Assembly (NCBI GenBank): GCA_026388595.1
Contig: JAPLJM010000242.1
Coordinates: 1 to 12,064 of the forward strand
Reading direction: 5' to 3'
Source of the DNA: Deltaproteobacteria bacterium
GTDB taxonomy: Bacteria; Desulfobacterota; Syntrophia; Syntrophales; Fen-1087
DNA length: 12,064 nucleotides
In this document: piece after piece, positions 1 through 6,361 of the stretch
Layout: every line of letters begins with the position of its first letter
Position numbering within the stretch: the first letter of the stretch is position 1
Translations under genes and position numbers: made by a program
The notes under the pieces: model-generated
Seen by the model: the letters and a program-made list of their open reading frames with translations, nothing else
Told to the model about the DNA's origin: nothing
Database searches by the model: none

Positions 1-1
1 C

Positions 2-541
2 GGTTTTACAGGGTATGGTCAAGGTTTTTATCGCCATTTTGATCATAGAGGTGCTTTCATTATTGATAAGAATGATTTAGTATTCCTTGCAAGTGAAGCG
101 GCGCTGGAAAGCGAATTGGCGACTTTCGCAAAGCTGTATCCGAAACGCATCGGAATGGTTTCCGAAGATGTGCCGCTCATCTCAAACCTTGATGTGTGGA
201 TTAATATTGCCCTTATTAAACAGTATCATCAGAACCTGCCGCGCGAGACGGCTGAAGAGGAGGTTATGGGGTACCTGCGGAGATATGGCCTTGAAAAGAT
301 CGCCAACAAAAGGAACCCCGCCCTTACGGATGAACAACGCTTCCGTGTCATGCTGTTGAGAGCGGTCATGGTGGCAGAAGCCGTTGTTGTCATCGACCGG
401 CCCTTTAAGCTTTTACCTGAACTTCAGGACAGCCGTTTCATCTATGATAGCCTGGCTGTCATAGATGATTTATATGATAACAGCCATATATTTGATTATA
501 TATGGTTTAAAGATCGCTACAGGATAAACGATGCCTCATAA
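2..541 (+). CDS. Partial ABC-transporter ATPase homologue (MlaF-like) with degenerate catalytic motifs
   Basis: The reading frame is open from the window edge, so the gene is 5'-truncated here. The first residues read GFTGYGQG, which align with the Walker A pattern GxxGxGK(S/T), but the ATP-binding Lys is Gln and the Ser/Thr is Gly. About 45 residues later comes the Q-loop region IGMVSEDVPLISNLDVW, with Glu where Gln is expected, then LTDEQRFRVMLLRA in place of LSGGQ-QRVALARA, then VVVIDRPF in place of a Walker B ending in DEP. No clear H-loop His is seen. Spacing and order match an ABC ATPase of the MCE (Mla) type, and the following gene encodes an MCE protein, so a role in an envelope lipid-transport complex is likely. 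By sequence it should not hydrolyse ATP normally. It overlaps the next gene by 11 bp. The family call is inferred from motif order. Where the protein starts is unknown. Confidence 0.7.
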   Translation, partial: GFTGYGQGFYRHFDHRGAFIIDKNDLVFLASEAALESELATFAKLYPKRIGMVSEDVPLISNLDVWINIALIKQYHQNLPRETAEEEVMGYLRRYGLEKIANKRNPALTDEQRFRVMLLRAVMVAEAVVVIDRPFKLLPELQDSRFIYDSLAVIDDLYDNSHIFDYIWFKDRYRINDAS

Positions 542-1382
542 TATACCGTTAAAAGTGGGTTTATTCATTGTCATCACGTCTCTGATGATTATCTCTTTTA
601 TTGGCTATGTCGCTTATAAAAAAGGATTCTTCGCAAAAGAGCACACTTATACCCTTTCCTCGAAATCGGGTGAAAATTTGACAGAGGGAATGCCTGTTGT
701 CTTTTCCGGTTTTAAGATCGGCAGGGTTGATTCCATGGAGCTCAACTCGGACGGCTTGGTCATTATAAAAATTAAGGTGCCGGACCAGCATATCAAATGG
801 ATCCGTGCAGAGAGCATATTTATTCTGGAAAAACCATTGATCGGGTCCGCCAGGATCTATATTGCCACAGCGAATCTTAATTCTCCGCCGCTGCCTGAGA
901 AGGTTATCCCACGGATCGTTGAGGCCAATGACATCAATGAAGCTATTAAAAATGTCAAACCCTTTGTGGAAAAAATAAACACCATTGCCGATAACATCCA
1001 AATATTGACGTCAACCCTGGCAGAACCCGACGGCGATATGAACAAGATTCTGAGTAATGCAAAAGACATCACCCGGCAGATTGACGGGATTCTGAAAAAA
1101 GTAGACACAATGGCCGTGAAAACGGATGAACGGATTTACGGAAAGGAGGGTGTGCTGCTGCATATTACGACCCTTCTTAAAGACATGATCGTCAAGTTGA
1201 AAAAATTAGATCCGATCCTTGATAATATGAACAAGATCAGTGCGGATACGGCGGATACGACCAAGGATATGAAGTTATTGAGAAAGGACATTGACAGTAT
1301 GGTCAATGACATCACCGGCATGGTCAACGACATCGATAAGCTCATTCCCTTTAAAAAGGAGACACAAATAAAACTTCCATGA
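531..1382 (+). CDS. MCE-domain (MlaD-like) membrane-anchored lipid-transport protein
   Basis: The 283-residue protein has one N-terminal membrane segment (about residues 7-29), then an MCE/MlaD domain (about residues 38-112) containing YTLSSKSGENLTEGMPVVFSGFKIGRVDSMEL-type features: a beta-rich stretch with the conserved 'G-x-x-V-x-x-x-G-x-x-I-G-x-V' pattern. Beyond residue 130 it is helical and rich in I/L/D/K heptad-like spacing (for example KILSNAKDITRQIDGILKKV), typical of the long helical tails of MCE proteins. Known MCE proteins form periplasmic hexamers that move lipids between inner and outer membranes with an MlaE permease and MlaF ATPase. Start choice: ATG with AGGA 6 nt upstream. 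The gene overlaps the preceding ATPase homologue by 11 bp and the following lipoprotein by ATGA, so the three are co-translated. The permease is not in the window and would be expected upstream. Confidence 0.85.
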   Translation: MPHNIPLKVGLFIVITSLMIISFIGYVAYKKGFFAKEHTYTLSSKSGENLTEGMPVVFSGFKIGRVDSMELNSDGLVIIKIKVPDQHIKWIRAESIFILEKPLIGSARIYIATANLNSPPLPEKVIPRIVEANDINEAIKNVKPFVEKINTIADNIQILTSTLAEPDGDMNKILSNAKDITRQIDGILKKVDTMAVKTDERIYGKEGVLLHITTLLKDMIVKLKKLDPILDNMNKISADTADTTKDMKLLRKDIDSMVNDITGMVNDIDKLIPFKKETQIKLP

Positions 1383-2038
1383 AAAAAGTCTTATACCTAT
1401 TGGCCTGCCTGTTTTTCCTCGGGGGATGCAGTGCAAAATCGGTCCCTGACTGGACAAAGGCAAGCCATCATCAGCTGGAAAGCTATAAAAATAATTATTT
1501 GCAAGACAAGGACCGCCTCGCCGAAATAAACTTTAGAAAAGCGGCCGAGGAAATCAAATCCAGCGGCTCCTTTAATCTTCTGGAAAAGGCCTATCTCACC
1601 AGATATGCGGTGCAGGTCTCTGTCCTCGAGGGCTTTGACGATCGCGACTATCGAAAACTGGAAGCGATTGAGCCACACCCCGAGAATGTTCATTTCTACT
1701 TGTTTTTGAAAGGCGCCTTTGACCAGGTGGATGAAACAAACCTGTCCCAGCAATACCGGCCATTTCTCCACGCGTGCAAGAAAGGGAAGCAGGCAGACGT
1801 GAACCTTTCAATCGCGGCGATAGAAGACCCTTTGTCAAGGCTGATTGCAGTCGGTCTGGCTGTTCAAAAACAACTTTATGACGAAACTTCGCTCACGACA
1901 GCCATCCAGGCGGCAGCAGAACAGGGCTGGAAAAAAGCGATTCTGGTTTATCTGAAAAAGCTTCGGGATTATTATGAATCTATCAACGAACAGAAAAAAG
2001 CGGATGTGACGCGTCAGCGGATCGACCTGATAAAATAA
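1379..2038 (+). CDS. Predicted lipoprotein of an MCE operon, function unknown
   Basis: The 219-residue product begins MKKVLYLLACLFFLGGCSAK: a short signal peptide and a lipobox LGGC with the lipidated Cys at position 17. The next residue is Ser, which by the E. coli Lol rule favours the outer membrane. The mature part is charged and mostly helical in appearance, without a domain I recognise. The start overlaps the MCE gene's stop (ATGA, 1379-1382). The only nearby Shine-Dalgarno-like GGAG is about 17 nt upstream, so translation probably depends on coupling. Mla-type systems commonly include an outer-membrane lipoprotein partner (MlaA, or the PqiC/YebT-linked lipoproteins), so a receiving-end role is a reasonable inference from position. 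The sequence does not resemble MlaA. Confidence 0.8.
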   Translation: MKKVLYLLACLFFLGGCSAKSVPDWTKASHHQLESYKNNYLQDKDRLAEINFRKAAEEIKSSGSFNLLEKAYLTRYAVQVSVLEGFDDRDYRKLEAIEPHPENVHFYLFLKGAFDQVDETNLSQQYRPFLHACKKGKQADVNLSIAAIEDPLSRLIAVGLAVQKQLYDETSLTTAIQAAAEQGWKKAILVYLKKLRDYYESINEQKKADVTRQRIDLIK

Positions 2039-2137
2039 CAAGTAATGATCAGCGCCTCTTTTTTACGAGGTGTTTGAGACGAGCGGAAAGCCGGGCCTGC
2101 TTACGATCGTTGATGAAAGAACGGGCCGAATAATAAT

Positions 2138-2145
2138 AGGGGAGG
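2138..2145 (+). promoter_or_regulatory. Strong ribosome binding site that decides the PAS-LuxR start
   Basis: AGGGGAGG stands 5 nt before the ATG at 2151. The upstream GTG at 2070 has only ACGAG before it. This favours the shorter protein. Confidence 0.6.
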
Positions 2146-2150
2146 CGCTT

Positions 2151-2966
2151 ATGGACACCGAAGAAAGATTAAGGAATGTGATTGAGTTAACCAATGACAT
2201 GGCCTGGGAAGTGGATGATCATTTAAAATATACCCACTGCACAGAACGTGTAGCAGAGCTTTTGGGCTATACCCCGGAAGAAATCCTTGGCAAGGCCCCT
2301 TTCGATTTTATGAAACCGGAAGAGGCAAAGCGGGCGGAAGCACTGATCAAGCCTATCATGGAAGCCCGGCAAAATTATGCTTTTTGGGAAGACACGCTGC
2401 TTCACAAGGACGGTCATGATGTTATGATTGAAACCAGCGGGAATCCGATCTACAACAAAGCCGGCAAGTTTACGGGTTATCGCGGCATCTTACGCGATAT
2501 TTCAGCCCGAAAACGCGCGGAAGGTGAATTGCAGGAGAAAACGATCCGTCTTGAAGAAGTCAATCATGCATTGAAACTGCTATTGAAACACCGGGATGAA
2601 GGAAAGAAGGAGCTGGAGAACAAAATCCTGTCCAATGTCAGTGAGCTGGTTCTGCCTTATATGGCAAGACTGAAAGAAACATCCCTGGACGCTTATCAGC
2701 GGGTTTATGTGGAAATCATGGAAAACAACCTGAATGATATCCTATCCCCATTCCTGCTCAAGGTGACCTCAAAGTATCTGAGCTTTACCCCCAAGGAAAT
2801 CCAGGTGGCCACACTGATCAAAGAGGGTCAAACAACAAAGGAAATCGCGAGGCACATGAAGGTGGGAAAGGGCGCCGTGGATCTTCACCGTCATCATATC
2901 CGGAACAAGCTGGGCTTAAACAACAAGAAGGTCAATCTCCGCTCTTATCTGACCTCTCTGTCATGA
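2151..2966 (+). CDS. PAS-domain sensor with C-terminal LuxR-type HTH (transcriptional regulator)
   Basis: The protein has 271 residues from the ATG at 2151. A PAS domain covers about residues 5-125, with features such as VIELTNDMAWEVD, ELLGYTPEEILGK and a PAC-like end GYRGILRDISARKRAE. A helical linker follows (about 125-205, LEEVNHALKLLLKHRDE and further). The C-terminal LuxR/FixJ-type helix-turn-helix is at about 208-271, with FTPKEIQVATLIKEGQTTKEIARHM and HHIRNKLGL. It therefore senses a small ligand, redox state or partner in the cytoplasm and binds DNA directly; it has no kinase or receiver domain. I recall this PAS-linker-LuxR layout as common in sulfate-reducing and syntrophic deltaproteobacteria. 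Start choice: AGGGGAGG at 2138-2145, 5 nt before the ATG. A GTG at 2070 would add 27 residues but has no good ribosome site. Target genes cannot be told from the sequence. Confidence 0.85.
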   Translation: MDTEERLRNVIELTNDMAWEVDDHLKYTHCTERVAELLGYTPEEILGKAPFDFMKPEEAKRAEALIKPIMEARQNYAFWEDTLLHKDGHDVMIETSGNPIYNKAGKFTGYRGILRDISARKRAEGELQEKTIRLEEVNHALKLLLKHRDEGKKELENKILSNVSELVLPYMARLKETSLDAYQRVYVEIMENNLNDILSPFLLKVTSKYLSFTPKEIQVATLIKEGQTTKEIARHMKVGKGAVDLHRHHIRNKLGLNNKKVNLRSYLTSLS

Positions 2967-2977
2967 GGTGATGACAT

Positions 2978-3005
2978 CCCTCGAAGAGGAATCGTTCCAC
3001 GAGGG
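2978..3005. terminator. Bipartite hairpin between convergent genes, possible terminator
   Basis: CCCTCG (2978-2983) pairs with CGAGGG (3000-3005). Inside, GGAA and TTCC can form a second stem around a TCG loop. It sits between the stop of the PAS-LuxR gene and the stop of pdxT, which converge. No U-tract follows on either strand, so it is not a textbook intrinsic terminator. Confidence 0.35.
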
Positions 3006-3022
3006 CTTTGCATAGCTGGCCG

Positions 3023-3718
3023 CTAACCCTGGGGAACAGGGGCAAAACGCATCCAGCTGTTCCTGTTCCAGGCCGGGTCTGTATCGGCTACCCGGCTCTC
3101 ATCAAGAGGGACAAGACCGCATTTTCGCGCAAAATAGCGGTGAAATGCCACACCTCCTGTTAATTCCGGATGGAATACCGTGACCAGCACGCGGCTGCTT
3201 TCCGCAACAGCGATATAGTCCTCTATCTGCAGGAGTGAGATGACCCCCTGGCCGATCCGCCGGATCTTCGGTGCTCTGATAAAGGTCAGGGGCAAAGGGT
3301 AGGGGGAAATCCGTGGGATCACCGCCGTTGAGGCGAAACTGTCCAATTGACTCCCGAAACTGTTACGTTCAATGTCCATATCGATCAGGCGGAGATGGGA
3401 TGATTCGCCGATGACGTTACTGGCAAGAAGAATGGCGCCGGCACAGGTGCCCCAGATGTTCATACCCCTTGCAAATGCCGTCTTGACGGCATCACCGATG
3501 CCAAAGATGTCGATCAGCCGGGCGAGACAGGTGCTCTCGCCACCGGGAATAATCAGACCTGCCAGATTCAGGACGTCGCCCGGCATTTTTACGGGCCGTC
3601 CCAAAATACCAATCCTTTTCAGATGATCGAGATGCTCAAAAACACTCCCCTGAAGATCGAGGACGCCGATGGTTTCTTGTGCCTGCTCATGATTTTCAGG
3701 AAGGTTGCGCACCACCAT
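3023..3718 (-). CDS. pdxT: Pyridoxal 5'-phosphate synthase, glutaminase subunit PdxT
   Basis: PdxT hydrolyses glutamine and passes ammonia to PdxS for pyridoxal 5'-phosphate synthesis in the ribose-5-phosphate pathway. The class I glutamine amidotransferase triad is visible: nucleophile Cys92 in GTCAG, then His183 and Glu185 in FHPELT. Other family marks are IGVLDLQG (about 17-24), LIIPGGEST (about 55-63), RNSFGSQLDSF and FIRAP. At 231 residues it is longer than the usual 190-200. An extra ~15 residues precede IGVL, with no later ATG, GTG or TTG before that motif apart from the two GTG codons right after the ATG. A tail of ~35 residues follows the FHPELT region. It starts 10 bp after the stop of pdxS with only a weak ribosome site, so it is probably co-transcribed and coupled with pdxS. 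Confidence 0.95.
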   Translation of the reverse strand: MVVRNLPENHEQAQETIGVLDLQGSVFEHLDHLKRIGILGRPVKMPGDVLNLAGLIIPGGESTCLARLIDIFGIGDAVKTAFARGMNIWGTCAGAILLASNVIGESSHLRLIDMDIERNSFGSQLDSFASTAVIPRISPYPLPLTFIRAPKIRRIGQGVISLLQIEDYIAVAESSRVLVTVFHPELTGGVAFHRYFARKCGLVPLDESRVADTDPAWNRNSWMRFAPVPQG

Positions 3719-3728
3719 GGCACTTCAA

Positions 3729-4610
3729 TTACCAGCCCCGCCCGGCGAGCAGCTGGCCTTCCGGTATTTCCGATATTTCCAACCCCGGCATGGCCTCGCC
3801 AAGCCCCATGGAGGCCTCCAGGATTTTTTGCGGATCATTGTAATAGGCCGTGGCTCTGACAACTGCCCGGGCGCGCAGGGAGGGATTGGCGGATTTGAAG
3901 ATGCCCGAACCAACAAAAACGCCATCACAGCCCAGTTGCATCATCAGGGCTGCATCGGCCGGCGTCGCGATCCCGCCTGCAGCAAAATTCACCACCGGCA
4001 ATCGCTTCAGTTCCCTAACCTTCAGGGCCAGCTCATAGGGCATGCCGTTGACCTTGGCAAATCCCGTAACTTCTTCCAGGGGCATGTTCACCAATTGACG
4101 GATCTCCCGGTTCATGGTGCGCATGTGACGGACCGCTTCAACCACATTGCCCGTTCCCGCTTCACCTTTCGTGCGGATCATGGCGGCTCCTTCGGCAATG
4201 CGCCGCAAGGCCTCGCCCAGGTTGCGGGCACCGCAGACAAAGGGGAGGGCGAATTTTGTTTTGTCGATATGACACTCCTCATCGGCCGGCGTAAGAACTT
4301 CACTTTCATCGATATAATCGATTTTCAGAGCCTCCAGAATCTGGGCTTCCACAAAATGGCCGATCCGCGCCTTGGCCATCACCGGAATCGATACGGCTTT
4401 TTTAATCTCCGCGATCATTGCAGGGTCGGACATGCGGGCGACACCACCCTGCTGGCGGATATCCGCAGGGACCCGCTCCAGGGCCATCACAGCCACCGCC
4501 CCCGCTTCTTCGGCAATTTTGGCCTGTTCCACGTTGGTTACATCCATGATGACACCGCCTTTGAGCATCTGTGCCAACTGGACATTCAGTTCATATCGTT
4601 TTACGTCCAC
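3729..4610 (-). CDS. pdxS: Pyridoxal 5'-phosphate synthase, synthase subunit PdxS
   Basis: PdxS is the (beta/alpha)8-barrel subunit that condenses ribose 5-phosphate, glyceraldehyde 3-phosphate and ammonia from PdxT into pyridoxal 5'-phosphate; in known cases it is a dodecamer. The sequence is full length (293 residues) and highly conserved. It shows GGVIMDV (Asp23), [20 protein letters not shown], the active-site Lys80 in VMAKARIGH, and the second lysine Lys148 in [11 protein letters not shown]; these correspond to Lys81 and Lys149 of the Bacillus enzyme. The phosphate-binding [12 protein letters not shown] and [12 protein letters not shown] are also present. The start is a GTG with AGGGAGG 9 nt upstream (4620-4626 on this strand). 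Its stop lies 10 bp before pdxT. Confidence 0.97.
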   Translation of the reverse strand: MDVKRYELNVQLAQMLKGGVIMDVTNVEQAKIAEEAGAVAVMALERVPADIRQQGGVARMSDPAMIAEIKKAVSIPVMAKARIGHFVEAQILEALKIDYIDESEVLTPADEECHIDKTKFALPFVCGARNLGEALRRIAEGAAMIRTKGEAGTGNVVEAVRHMRTMNREIRQLVNMPLEEVTGFAKVNGMPYELALKVRELKRLPVVNFAAGGIATPADAALMMQLGCDGVFVGSGIFKSANPSLRARAVVRATAYYNDPQKILEASMGLGEAMPGLEISEIPEGQLLAGRGW

Positions 4611-4655
4611 TGATTCTTGCCTCCCTAGATTATCTATAAAATTCGTTTCCGGCCA

Positions 4656-4685
4656 CTTTTACATTCATCAATATATTCACGTCAA
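4656..4685 (-). promoter_or_regulatory. Possible sigma70-type promoter for pdxS-pdxT
   Basis: Read on the minus strand, TTGACG (4685-4680) is followed after 18 nt by TAAAAG (4661-4656), in the 101-bp gap between hisF and pdxS. The -35 matches the consensus at five of six positions; the -10 is weak. The gap makes a separate transcript for pdxST plausible. Confidence 0.3.
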
Positions 4686-4711
4686 GCCCAATAATCAAGA
4701 CTCGGGCAAGT

Positions 4712-5491
4712 TTACCATTGCATCCTCATTTTCACACCCTGCCTGTCCAAATATGCCTTTATGTCTGATATCGTATGCGTTTTATAATGGACCATGGAGG
4801 CAATCAATGCGGCATCGGCCCGCCCCCGGGTCAGCACCTCCAGGAGATGCTCCGGCTGCCCGGCCCCGCCCGAGGCGATGACCGGAATTCGTACATTCGT
4901 GGAAATCATTGCAGTCAGATTAGTTTCATAACCGCTTTGCGTCCCATCGGCATCGATGGAGTTGAGGCAGATTTCTCCCGCTCCCAGGCGTTCGGCTTCC
5001 TTCGCCCACCAAAGGGCATCGATCCCCGTATATTTCCGGCCGCCTTGTATGACAATTTCATAACCGCATGGCACCTTGGTGCTTTGTTCCACCTTCTTTA
5101 CATCCATTCCCAGCACGATACACTGGCTTCCGAAGGCCCTGGCGCCTTCGGTGATGATCAAGGGATTCTGCACCGCTTCCGAGTTGACGCTTACCTTTTC
5201 GGCTCCGGCAAGAATCACCCGCCGCATGTCCTCTACGGTACGGATCCCGCCACCCACGGAGAAAGGAATAAAAATCGTCTCCGCAACGCGGCGGACCACA
5301 TCGATCATGATGTCGCGGCCATCGGAAGATGCGGTAATGTCATAAAAAACGATTTCATCGGCACCTTGCTCATAGTAGGCGCGAGCCGCTTCCACCGGAT
5401 CGCCGATATCAACATTCCCCTGAAACTTTATGCCCTTGGTCAGTAGTCCATTCCTCACATCCAAGCAGGGAATAATTCTTTTACTCAACAT
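4712..5491 (-). CDS. hisF: Imidazole glycerol phosphate synthase, cyclase subunit HisF
   Basis: HisF uses ammonia supplied by HisH to convert PRFAR into imidazole glycerol phosphate (histidine synthesis) and AICAR (purine synthesis). The 259-residue (beta/alpha)8 barrel has both catalytic aspartates: Asp11 in KRIIPCLD and Asp130 in VLGMDVKK. It also has Lys19, the phosphate-binding SVGGGIRT and VIASGGAG, and LNSIDADGT near the second site. Differences from the common form include GMDVKK instead of [14 protein letters not shown] instead of ADKVSINT (the Asp98 equivalent is Glu) and IQGGRKYTG instead of THGGRKPTG. I recall a similar variant in Desulfobacteria. The start is at 5491, overlapping the end of hisH by 11 bp. 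No other his gene is in the window, so a role outside histidine synthesis cannot be fully excluded. Confidence 0.93.
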   Translation of the reverse strand: MLSKRIIPCLDVRNGLLTKGIKFQGNVDIGDPVEAARAYYEQGADEIVFYDITASSDGRDIMIDVVRRVAETIFIPFSVGGGIRTVEDMRRVILAGAEKVSVNSEAVQNPLIITEGARAFGSQCIVLGMDVKKVEQSTKVPCGYEIVIQGGRKYTGIDALWWAKEAERLGAGEICLNSIDADGTQSGYETNLTAMISTNVRIPVIASGGAGQPEHLLEVLTRGRADAALIASMVHYKTHTISDIKAYLDRQGVKMRMQW

Positions 5492-6116
5492 CCCGACCTC
5501 CCCACCGGCAGAAATTTTCTAAAATCTTTAATCCGGGCTTGCCGCTCTTCTCCGGATGAAACTGCACGGCCACAAGATTTTCATGGGCAACGATTGAGCA
5601 AAATCGTTGCCCATAGTCGGTCAATCCGAGGATCCATGCCGGGTCCTCCGGCGCCGGGTAATAGGAATGCACAAAGTAAAAAGAAACCCCTTTGTCAATA
5701 TCCTTAAACACAGGATGGTGTTTCGTAAAGGTTACCTCATTCCAGCCCATGTGGGGAATCTTCAGAGGCAATCCGTCCTGCTGCATATTCCTGGGAAACA
5801 ATTGGACAGAACCCGGAACGATTCCCAGGCAATCCGTTTGATTTTCCTCGCTGTATTGAAAGATCACCTGCGTTCCCAGGCAGATTCCCAGGAGCGGTTT
5901 TCCGGCAGCGACAAGGCTGCTGATCTGATGATCCAACCCCGTGTGACGCAGGTACGCCATGGCTTCACCGGCTGCACCGACGCCGGGAAAGATGACATGA
6001 CTGGCTTGTTGCAGGATCGCCGGGTCATCGGTGATGCAATAGGGCTGGTTCAGGTAATGCAACGCCCGGGCAACGCTGGTTAGGTTCCCGGCGCGATAAT
6101 CAATGATGGCAATCAT
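5481..6116 (-). CDS. hisH: Imidazole glycerol phosphate synthase, glutaminase subunit HisH
   Basis: HisH is the class I glutamine amidotransferase that feeds ammonia through the HisF barrel. With the chosen start it is 211 residues, normal for the family. The triad is present: Cys79 in GICLGTQ, His187 and Glu189 in FHPEKS. The oxyanion-strand motif PGVG (44-47) and the family end signature [14 protein letters not shown] are also seen. Start choice: the ATG at 6116 begins [11 protein letters not shown], the standard HisH N-terminus, with GGAAAG about 8 nt upstream. An in-frame ATG at 6149 would add MFHVKQRKDER, but those codons are read from a parS palindrome and are probably not translated. 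It overlaps hisF by 11 bp, as expected for a 1:1 complex. Confidence 0.93.
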   Translation of the reverse strand: MIAIIDYRAGNLTSVARALHYLNQPYCITDDPAILQQASHVIFPGVGAAGEAMAYLRHTGLDHQISSLVAAGKPLLGICLGTQVIFQYSEENQTDCLGIVPGSVQLFPRNMQQDGLPLKIPHMGWNEVTFTKHHPVFKDIDKGVSFYFVHSYYPAPEDPAWILGLTDYGQRFCSIVAHENLVAVQFHPEKSGKPGLKILENFCRWGGRDVE

Positions 6117-6132
6117 TCTTTCATCTTTCCTT

Positions 6133-6148
6133 TGTTTCACGTGAAACA
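6133..6148. promoter_or_regulatory. parS centromere site (ParB/Spo0J binding)
   Basis: TGTTTCACGTGAAACA is a perfect 16-bp palindrome identical to the classical bacterial parS sequence bound by ParB. It lies 16 bp upstream of the hisH start. ParB loads at such sites and spreads as a clamp, directing origin segregation with ParA and SMC. parS sites cluster near oriC, and mnmG, often origin-proximal, starts 1.27 kb away. Neither parA, parB nor rsmG is in the window. The call rests on exact identity with the known site; binding is not shown. Confidence 0.88.
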
Positions 6149-6256
6149 TGTTGCGGCATTCCTAAAAATGGTCGGCGCCGTCCTTGATACACCTTCTTGG
6201 CTTCCGGTATGTTCACGAATGATCACAATATATTTCATTGATTTCATGACCAGAAT

Positions 6257-6278
6257 GGCGAACTTTTTTTGACTCGCC
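6257..6278. repeat. Short inverted repeat in the hisH/radical-SAM gap
   Basis: GGCGA (6257-6261) and TCGCC (6274-6278) flank a 12-nt spacer that contains seven T. It lies 4 nt from the larger 24-bp palindrome. It might form part of a transcription end for the radical SAM gene on the minus strand, but a five-pair stem is weak evidence. Confidence 0.25.
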
Positions 6279-6282
6279 GACC

Positions 6283-6306
6283 AGAACCGATTATTTAATC
6301 GGTTCT
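6283..6306. repeat. Perfect 24-bp palindrome (11-bp arms, 2-nt centre)
   Basis: AGAACCGATTA and TAATCGGTTCT are exact reverse complements separated by TT. The element lies between the stop of the radical SAM gene (6362) and the start of hisH (6116), in a gap of about 245 bp. No run of T follows the stem directly on either strand, so a simple intrinsic terminator is not supported. An operator for a dimeric regulator, or a cruciform or terminator-like element, is possible. The rest of the gap shows only parS and the small repeat at 6257-6278. Confidence 0.6.
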
Positions 6307-6361
6307 ACTGATCCCTCATATCACAAAACACCGTGATTTTGCAAAATTCATGCACAGACGC

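Noticed and set aside
561..1001. 146-codon open frame on the - strand
   Set aside because: It lies wholly opposite the MCE gene, whose domain structure is clear.
2051..2075. Six-pair stem CGCCTC/GAGGTG after the lipoprotein gene as a terminator
   Set aside because: The T-run is in the loop rather than after the stem, and one pair is G-T, so it does not look like an intrinsic terminator.
3705..4613. 302-codon open frame on the + strand opposite pdxS
   Set aside because: It is antisense to the unmistakable pdxS, has H/G/R-rich composition typical of shadow frames and shows no family motif.
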